DNA from: Pyrus communis
Taxonomy: Eukaryota > Streptophyta > Magnoliopsida > Rosales > Rosaceae
NCBI RefSeq assembly: GCF_963583255.1
Contig: NC_084807.1
Span: 27,850,381 to 27,914,380 of the forward strand
Direction: 5' to 3'
Length of the DNA: 64,000 bases
Part shown: positions 57,777-64,000 of the stretch, in pieces
Layout of the letters: each line of letters begins with the position of its first letter
How positions within the stretch are numbered: position 1 is the first letter of the stretch
Translations under genes and position numbers: made by a program
The notes under the pieces: model-generated
Told to the model about the DNA's origin: nothing
The model's database searches: none
What the model saw: the letters and a program-made list of their open reading frames with translations, nothing else

Positions 57777-60453
57777 ATGGAGACCTCCTCAAAATTCCAT
57801 GTAAGTTCTCTTGCTTTCCACCACTATTTCAATTACTTTTTTGTTAATTTGCTTGTTTTCTGGGTTCAATATTTAGTGATGTCATTTTTGTTTGTCAAAT
57901 TTTAAAATAACGGGTCAATGATCCAACATCGATATTATTTCTAAATTAACTACCACCAGATGACCCAGTAGTTGGTGATGGATATTAGTCCTGTATTTGA
58001 CACGGCAGGTCCAGAGTTTTGATTATCACCATTGGTGTGTCACATGATGGTGGTCAAAGAAGATTAAAATGACTTTGTGAGTCTAATTACAAATAAAATA
58101 CATGGTTTTGTTGCTAATTACACTGTAGCCTTTTAGAAACAAAAACATTTATTTTATTTGTAATTTTTTTTTTATCAATCTTTCCGATATGGGACTTTCA
58201 AAATCATTCCCAGATGATTTTTTTTCTTTTTTTAAATATGATATTTTATTTTAATCTAATCTAAATTATTGGGAGGGGATGATCTAGCCAACGAGGGCTA
58301 GTTTGTTCCCGTATGTTTTGCTTAGAAGGCTAATTCCTTTTTTTCTGTTATTATTAACAAATTTATGTCGTTTTAAACAATTACAGGTTGCTTCTGCGAT
58401 TATTGTTGCGCTGGGATTATTCTTCCTAACAGCGGCAGAATGTCGAAAACCGGTTTCGGGCACGATCAATTACTCGGCCATAAACTGTAGAAAACATAGT
58501 GCTCTTTTGACCGACTTTGGAGCCGTCGGAGACGGAAAAACTTCCAACACAAAGGCCTTCAAGGCTGCCGTTGGTCATCTAAGTCAGCTTGCATCCGACG
58601 GCGGAGCGCAGCTTATTGTGCCGCCGGGGAGGTGGCTCACCGGAAGCTTCAACCTCACTAGCCACTTTACCCTCTTCGTCCATAAGGATGCCGTGATTCT
58701 TGCAACTCAGGTTTGTATTTCTTCCCTTTTTTTGTCAATATTTCTTCAGTTATTACCTTTTTTCGGTAGATATTTTGGGCTCGATCGTAATTACAAGAAG
58801 TTATATATAACCGACGCATATTTATGGTGATTGAACAATCGCGTAATCAATTTTTTTTTCGTGTATATTTATCAATTGGTCACTATTTCACTGAACTTAT
58901 ATTTTTTTCATACTTTTGATGAACACAGGATGAGTCAGAGTGGCCTCATCTTCCAGTACTGCCTTCATATGGGAGAGGCAGAGATGCCCCCGGTGGAAGG
59001 TTCAGCAGTCTCGTCTTCGGAACAAACCTAACCGACGTTGTAATTACAGGTAACAACGGCACAATCGACGGCCAAGGTGCTTCTTGGTGGGCCAAGTTCA
59101 AACAAGGTCACTTGACCCTCACCCGACCATACATGATCGAGATCATGTACTCTAATCAGATTCAAATTTCTAATCTCACTTTGGTCAATTCCCCTTCGTG
59201 GTTTGTCCATCCCATATACAGCAGGTAATGTGCCCCTTGTTTTATAATCAATGCACGACGGTCGCATCGACATGTAGTGGTACTCACGTGACAATGTGAC
59301 GGTTGCTCTAAAAAATTTCTCGCACTATACATGCATATATAATATTAAGGAAAACTATTGAAAATGGCTTGAAAACTTCGAGTTTTAACGATAAGGACAA
59401 AATAAAGGGTGAAGTGAATAGTACCAGGATTGACTTTTTAATGTAAAAATGTGGTTTTTCGTTAAAGTGAACAGTACCAGGATGTTTTCGTTAAAGTTCC
59501 CTATATATTATGTGTATTTGTCAATGTGCTTTAACATTAATCTGGGTTAAATTTTGCAGCAATATAACAATCCAAGGGCTCACAATCCTTGCACCAGTTG
59601 ATTCTCCCAACACCGATGGGATTGACCCAGGTTCCTAATTTTTGCTACCGCTTAATTTGTTCTTGTTGTTGGTCATTAGTGCTTAATTGGGAAATAAACA
59701 TGGTTAATAAGCTCTTAAATCTCACCCTTTTTGTTTGCTTAATTTTCAGATTCTTGTTCACAAACAAGAATCGAAGACTGCTACATTGTCTCTGGAGATG
59801 ACTGCATTGCAGTTAAGAGTGGATGGGACGAATACGGAATCAAAGTAGGAATCCCAACGGAGCACCTTGTGATCAGAAGGCTCACTTGCATTTCACCTGA
59901 CAGTGCCACCATTGCCCTAGGTAGTGAAATGTCGGGTGGAATCCACGACGTTAGAGCTGAGGACATCACAGCCATTGACACTCAATCGAGTGTGAGGATC
60001 AAAACTGCCGTAGGAAGAGGAGCTTATGTCAAAGACATTTATGTGAGAAGAATGACCTTGAAGACAATGAAGTATGTCTTTTGGATGACCGGCTCTTATG
60101 GATCGCACCCTGACCCCAGCTTTGATCCTAAAGCGTTGCCTGAGATTACAAACATCAATTACAAGCAGGTTGTGGCAGAAAATGTTACTTATTCCGCAAG
60201 GCTGGACGGAATCCCTAATGATCCTTTTAAGGGAATTTGCATTTCGAATGTGACCATCACACTAACTGAGAAGCCGAAAAAATTGCAATGGAACTGCACC
60301 AATGTTGAGGGAATCACAAGTAATGTGACCCCAAAGACGTGCGATTTGTTGCCCGAGCAGAAAGAAGTGGTTGATTGTGCTTTCCCTGAGGATAGGTTGG
60401 CGATCGAGGATGTTAAGTTGGTGACTTGCTCTGCAAGCACCCCCTTCTTCTGA
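57777..60453 (+). CDS. GH28 polygalacturonase-like secreted enzyme
   Basis: Five exons, 57777-57800, 58387-58710, 58929-59224, 59560-59630 and 59750-60453, join in phase to 472 residues. The 8-codon first exon (METSSKFH) plus the next exon make a signal peptide ending near residue 27. The GH28 parallel beta-helix domain follows: LTDFGAVGDGKTSNTKAF, LIVPPGRWLTGSF, NGTIDGQG, SPSWFVHP, then the catalytic motifs NTDGIDP (232-238), DD at 255-256 in GDDCIAVKSG, and RIK. The usual GHG motif is replaced by a SATIALGSEMSGG segment, as in the 'probable polygalacturonase' clade by recall, so hydrolysis of homogalacturonan is likely but not certain. Several N-glycosylation sites fit secretion to the cell wall. 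Intron 3 carries a small MITE. Confidence 0.93.
59349..59503. mobile_element. Short MITE in polygalacturonase intron 3
   Basis: GGAAAACTATTGAAAATGGC at the left to TTTTCGTTAAAGTTCCC at the right, with GAATAGTACCAGGAT and GAACAGTACCAGGAT repeats inside. A reverse copy is at 27577. Confidence 0.6.
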
Positions 60454-60789
60454 GAGTATTAGATGGGAATTCTTATACTAAAAGAACATTGCAGTATGAA
60501 CTTTAATAACCATAAAAAAAAATTTCGTTATTTCTCTTTCTGCAGACTATTTATGCTCCATCGTTTTACTAATTAATCACCACAAGCAAACAGTCTTAAT
60601 TGGTGGAAAACTAAGAAAATTAACAATCTCAACTGCATAAAACGAATGTACAAGAAATCTCTGTTCTGTTAGGAAGATTTCCGATTATTCCATTTACCTT
60701 TGGATGAAAATCCCCGATTGATGAATGTTATGTCTGGAGAGAGTTGCAGGATTATTCGTTTAACTTAAGCGGAGTTTCAGGATTACTGT
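60454..60789. other. Gap between polygalacturonase 3' end and kinase relic
   Basis: Holds the polygalacturonase 3' UTR. No other feature was seen. Confidence 0.5.
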
Positions 60790-62690
60790 TTTAACTTCAA
60801 CACGATCTTCTTGTAGCGATTTTGCAGCTGCTTTGCACTTTTGTTTTTCTAGGGATCTGATCACCTGGTCTTGCTGAAGCTCTCTTCTCGGCAAATAGAA
60901 CGAGAAGAAGTTTGTCTCTTAAGCCATTGATCCTTCTCATTTCAGAGAAAAAAAATGAAACATAATATATTAAAAAATTAGGCAGAAAATAAAGTTCGAA
61001 TCTGCAAATTTGGGCTAATTGAAAGGAAATACTTGTTCTCAAATCGCAAAGCAGCAAGCCACGCAGCTCAAGCATGTGAATAACTTCTCCCAATCGAGGC
61101 CTATGTTCTGAATCGGGATCAACACAACGAAGAGCAACCAAAAGTACACTTTTGAGTTCCTCCGAAGATGGCTTCTCTGGCATTGGTCAACCACGCAAAC
61201 AATTTTCTGTCCGGCAACCATGGACTCTAACCAGTCGACCAGATATGGCTGCAGTTGAGTAGTCATTATGTAAGTATCACACACTTGAACGAAAAAAAAC
61301 AAACCCTTACATGTTTCGAAATTAAGAACTCATACTTAGACTGCGATCTGTAGGGCTCCTCCCCGTTATGATCTCCATTACGAGTACTCCAAAGCTATAA
61401 ATATCGGATTTCTCAGTGAAATCACCAGTAGAAGCATATTCCGGAGCAATGTAACTGAACTTTCATGCAATTCAAGAACGATAAGAAAATCATCAACAAC
61501 TAACAATTAATAATGTTCCAATAGTGAACATCAGCACTTTAGCAGGCATATGCATACGGATTTTTCCACAAACTAACCGTAATGATTCCATTGTATTGAT
61601 TCCCCACTCAGGACTGTAGAGCTTAGCAAGGCCAAAATCGGAGACCTTAGGATCCCATTGGTGATCAAGCAGCACATTGCTAGATATTAGGCTTCTACGT
61701 AGGATTTTCGGTTCAATATCCTCGTGCAGGTAGTCCAATCTGCAAAAACATCACTTGAAATCATATGACCACAAGTTCGTGTGTTGAATAAAATCATTAG
61801 CTGACTAGTCCAAAGAGCAGTCATGGAGCCAGTGGTGCAGACATTTGTTATCTACATATTCATGCACAAGCAATCTACTGCGAGGAAAATCAAATCATTA
61901 GCTGTCTTTCGAACATCTAAAATTGTGCCATGTCGAAAAATTCTCTTACCTGTACACTCTTTCGATGCGGTATCGAAGCAACTTGTCGAGATTTTTGTGC
62001 CTCACAATCGCTGCTGTGAAGTCCTCAACTTGGAATCTGTTGATTTATACAGAATATGTAGCATTCACCTTGACAATAATCACCGAAAATATATAGATTC
62101 GATAAACTTGAGTACCTGTCACTCACTAGCCTCTTCACTGCCGCGCAAGTATTATCGGACAGAATGCCATGATAAACAACTCCATAGTCCCCCTTGTCAA
62201 TCAGATTTTGTTTGGAATGTCCATTCGCGGCAACCTCAAGCTCCTTGAGACTAAACTTGTTGCCCCCCCACCCCCCTCCCCCCCCCCCCCCCCCCAACAC
62301 ATCCTTAACCATTTGCGAGCGCACAGAAACCGGTCCCAACTCCATCACATTACCATTTCGGATTCTCCCACTAGCCTTATTGCATGACAACTGATCGGAA
62401 ATCACACGCCCGTGCTGCTGCAGCTTCCCGCTGTTCATCTCAATCTCAGACATGTTTAGGGAGAGCAGCCTCTGCTCCAGGGACGAATTACAATAAACTT
62501 TGTGTGTGGTTTTGGAAACAATGGGATTGGGGAAACGAAAGTTGGATTTGGAGGGTTTTCGTCGACAGTAATAACTGTGAATAGAGTGATTAGAGTGATA
62601 ACTGTGAATAGAGCTATGAAGATGACAAGCAAATCCCATAATTTGACTCCGCAAAATAAGGTAAAATAATATGAAATGGTGAAAAATATG
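60790..62690 (-). pseudogene. Broken At1g01540-like receptor-like Ser/Thr kinase
   Basis: Minus-strand pieces in order: a membrane helix (VKLWDLLVIFIALFTVIT, about 62600-62660) in one frame; then, after a frame change, the juxtamembrane region, FSLKELEVAANG, a degenerate P-loop IDKGDYG and CAAVKRL; VRHKNLDKLLRYRIE (about 61970); LVHEYVDNKCLHHWLHD; MDYLHEDIEPKILRRSL, where HRDIK has become [39 protein letters not shown]; a VDWLESMVAGQK segment; a frame change; then EELKSVLLVALRCVDPDSEHRPRLGEVIHMLE. At least two frame changes, loss of the catalytic Asp and an altered Gly loop show it is not an active kinase. A run of C at about 62264-62295 would encode poly-Gly. By recall the parent is an At1g01540-type kinase (RLK family, TMK/LRLK-like). 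Confidence 0.8.
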
Positions 62691-63054
62691 TAACAAATGG
62701 TATAGGAATGACTTAGGTATTTATAGGAAAAAAAATTCAAATTCCAATGATAACCCGACGATAGTATGAGGTTGCTAGCTGGCGTCATGCTGATGTCAGA
62801 TAGCCGTTGGCATTCAAATGGAATGAGCTGGAGGGCTGGCAAAATGTCAAGCTTGACATTCTGACGCTAGAGGGATAGGTTAGTTGGCTGGTTGGAAATG
62901 GCTAGCCTGCTAGCTTAATTTGCGGGTTTTGGTTTGGTGGAGCCCACAAACCCTTTGGCCTAATTTTCTGTTAAATATGATTTTCATGTCATTCCGAGTT
63001 ATTTTTAGTCTATGACATTTTGACCGAGTTGGTTGGAAATGGCCTTAGATCTTA
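62691..63054. other. Intergenic, nothing recognised
   Basis: No coding or repeat feature with defined ends was seen. Confidence 0.4.
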
Positions 63055-63671
63055 TGGCGCGTTTACTAATCCGTAATCAAATTGAGAGGAATTGGATTAA
63101 GAGGGAATTGGATTGAGGAGGAATTGAAATGAGGTGGAATCAGAATCAAATTTCTGTTGAAGTTGTTTACTGAAACTCTATGGAATCGGAGTAGGAATGA
63201 TGTTGAGTCCATATAAGTTGTTTACTAATTCACTTCAATCGGAATAAAAACTAGGTTGATTACTATATTACCCTTATATAAATAAATTATTTTCATACTA
63301 ATTAATTAAATTAAATTCTTAATTAAATTTATATAATAAAATTATCTATATATAAATATATAAATAGGTTTTATTTATTTATTAAAAATGACATAATGAG
63401 TGTCAAATGAAGGGCAATGTTGGGATAATAAGAAACAAGTGAGGGCATAATAGGAATAAAAGATGCATTCATGATTCCCTTACCTTCAAGGAACTCAAAT
63501 ACCTCACAAAACTAGAGAATCTTGTTCCTCCAATTTCAGGAATTGGATTCCTTGTTTCATGTGGGCTTCACCACTTTTTTTATTCCTTAATATTTAGTAA
63601 ACACCGAAATACTTCGTAATCGGAATTCAATTTCCTTTCCTTTTTCCGATTACCCTTACGTAAACGTGCCA
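63055..63671. mobile_element. 617 bp TIR element with TTA target duplication (Harbinger-like)
   Basis: TGGCGCGTTTAC at the left pairs with GTAAACGTGCCA at the right, and further inward GTAATC and GATTAC pair again. TTA flanks both sides (63052-63054 and 63672-63674). A 3-base TTA duplication fits PIF/Harbinger, but such a short match could be chance. Confidence 0.6.
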
Positions 63672-63695
63672 TTAAATAAGTGGGAGAGCCCACGA

Positions 63696-63703
63696 TGACG
63701 TCA
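63696..63703. promoter_or_regulatory. TGACGTCA palindrome (bZIP site)
   Basis: A perfect palindromic ACGT element of the TGA/bZIP class in the promoter of a gene that would start right of the window. Confidence 0.45.
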
Positions 63704-63742
63704 CATAATTTTCACGGGTAGAGAAGGTTGCCGAACGGAGCA

Positions 63743-63821
63743 GAACATTCTCGATTCGAATTGATTAAACCCGACCAAACGACGCCGTAATAGCCATTAA
63801 ACCCCTACGCTTCTTCCGGAA
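63743..63821 (+). promoter_or_regulatory. Two heat-shock-element-like motifs
   Basis: GAACATTC (63743-63750) and TTCCGGAA (63814-63821) each form the inverted pair GAAnnTTC or TTCnnGAA required for heat-shock factor binding. They lie about 95-175 bases upstream of the TATA box at 63916. Confidence 0.45.
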
Positions 63822-63915
63822 ACGACATCGTTTTGAACCCCAACCATACGCGGGAGAATATGCAAGTCGAGAGAAGAGTAGAAGCATCCAGAATCATGGT
63901 CATCGTCCTCGTCCT

Positions 63916-63922
63916 TATAAAA
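63916..63922 (+). promoter_or_regulatory. TATA box of the gene beyond the right edge
   Basis: TATAAAA followed by a CT-rich start region and a leader-like sequence to 64000. The coding sequence is outside the window. Confidence 0.55.
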
Positions 63923-64000
63923 GCCTCCTCACTCCCCATCCCCTAATCCAGCAGATAATCAGAGTTCACAGTCTCTATCTCAAACCCTCGATCGCGACGT

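Noticed and set aside
62264..62295. C-run that would encode poly-Gly, considered as a G-quadruplex switch
   Set aside because: It lies in a dead kinase and is more simply a slipped homopolymer; there is no supporting context.

Overview
This is a nuclear chromosome segment from a flowering plant. Every intact gene has GT-AG introns and plant-type products: ferric-chelate reductases, a CrRLK1L receptor kinase, plastid MinD, a carotenoid hydroxylase and a plant-type polygalacturonase. The gaps are AT-rich and full of small plant transposons. From memory, the repeats (an Au-like SINE, short hAT MITEs, Helitron ends, TTTAACG-type MITEs) and the proteins look most like Rosaceae, probably the apple/pear group. 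I could not run a search, so that is a guess.

Layout. 1-5.1 kb (+): a 1213-residue acidic, then Arg/Ser-rich nuclear-type protein. 6.1-17.1 kb (-): two tandem ferric reduction oxidases (FRO), the second with a 3 kb repeat-filled intron. 19.1-21.7 kb (-): a DUF819 fragment and an RBM18-like RNA-binding gene with an in-frame stop in its RRM. 22.5-26.8 kb: an internally deleted Copia-type LTR element carrying an extra coiled-coil ORF. 28.5-31.0 kb (+): an intronless CrRLK1L kinase. 31.9-33.2 kb: a decayed copy of the DeSI/PPPDE gene, split by a 385 bp hAT element. 33.6-35.5 kb: two long-TIR elements and a Helitron. 36.7-39.1 kb (+): the intact DeSI gene. 40.0-42.3 kb (-): a small Lys-rich coiled-coil protein with a 61-codon upstream ORF. 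44.3-45.3 kb (+): plastid MinD. 46.0-47.4 kb (-): a MurC ligase relic. 52.0-54.4 kb (-): beta-carotene hydroxylase. 57.8-60.5 kb (+): a GH28 polygalacturonase. 60.8-62.7 kb (-): a broken receptor-like kinase. The last 300 bp look like the promoter of a gene to the right, with heat-shock-type elements.

The genes are independent housekeeping or family genes, not a pathway cluster. Two links stand out. The FRO pair is a local duplication serving root-type iron(III) reduction. The MinD/MurC neighbours pair plastid division with a lost plastid peptidoglycan enzyme. I found no convincing new biological system. The best leads are the MurC relic beside MinD, the RBM18 nonsense codon, the possible conserved-peptide uORF, the nested DeSI pseudogene, and the transposons with clear ends and target-site duplications. 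Exon joins were worked out by hand from splice sites, reading phase and remembered family sequences.
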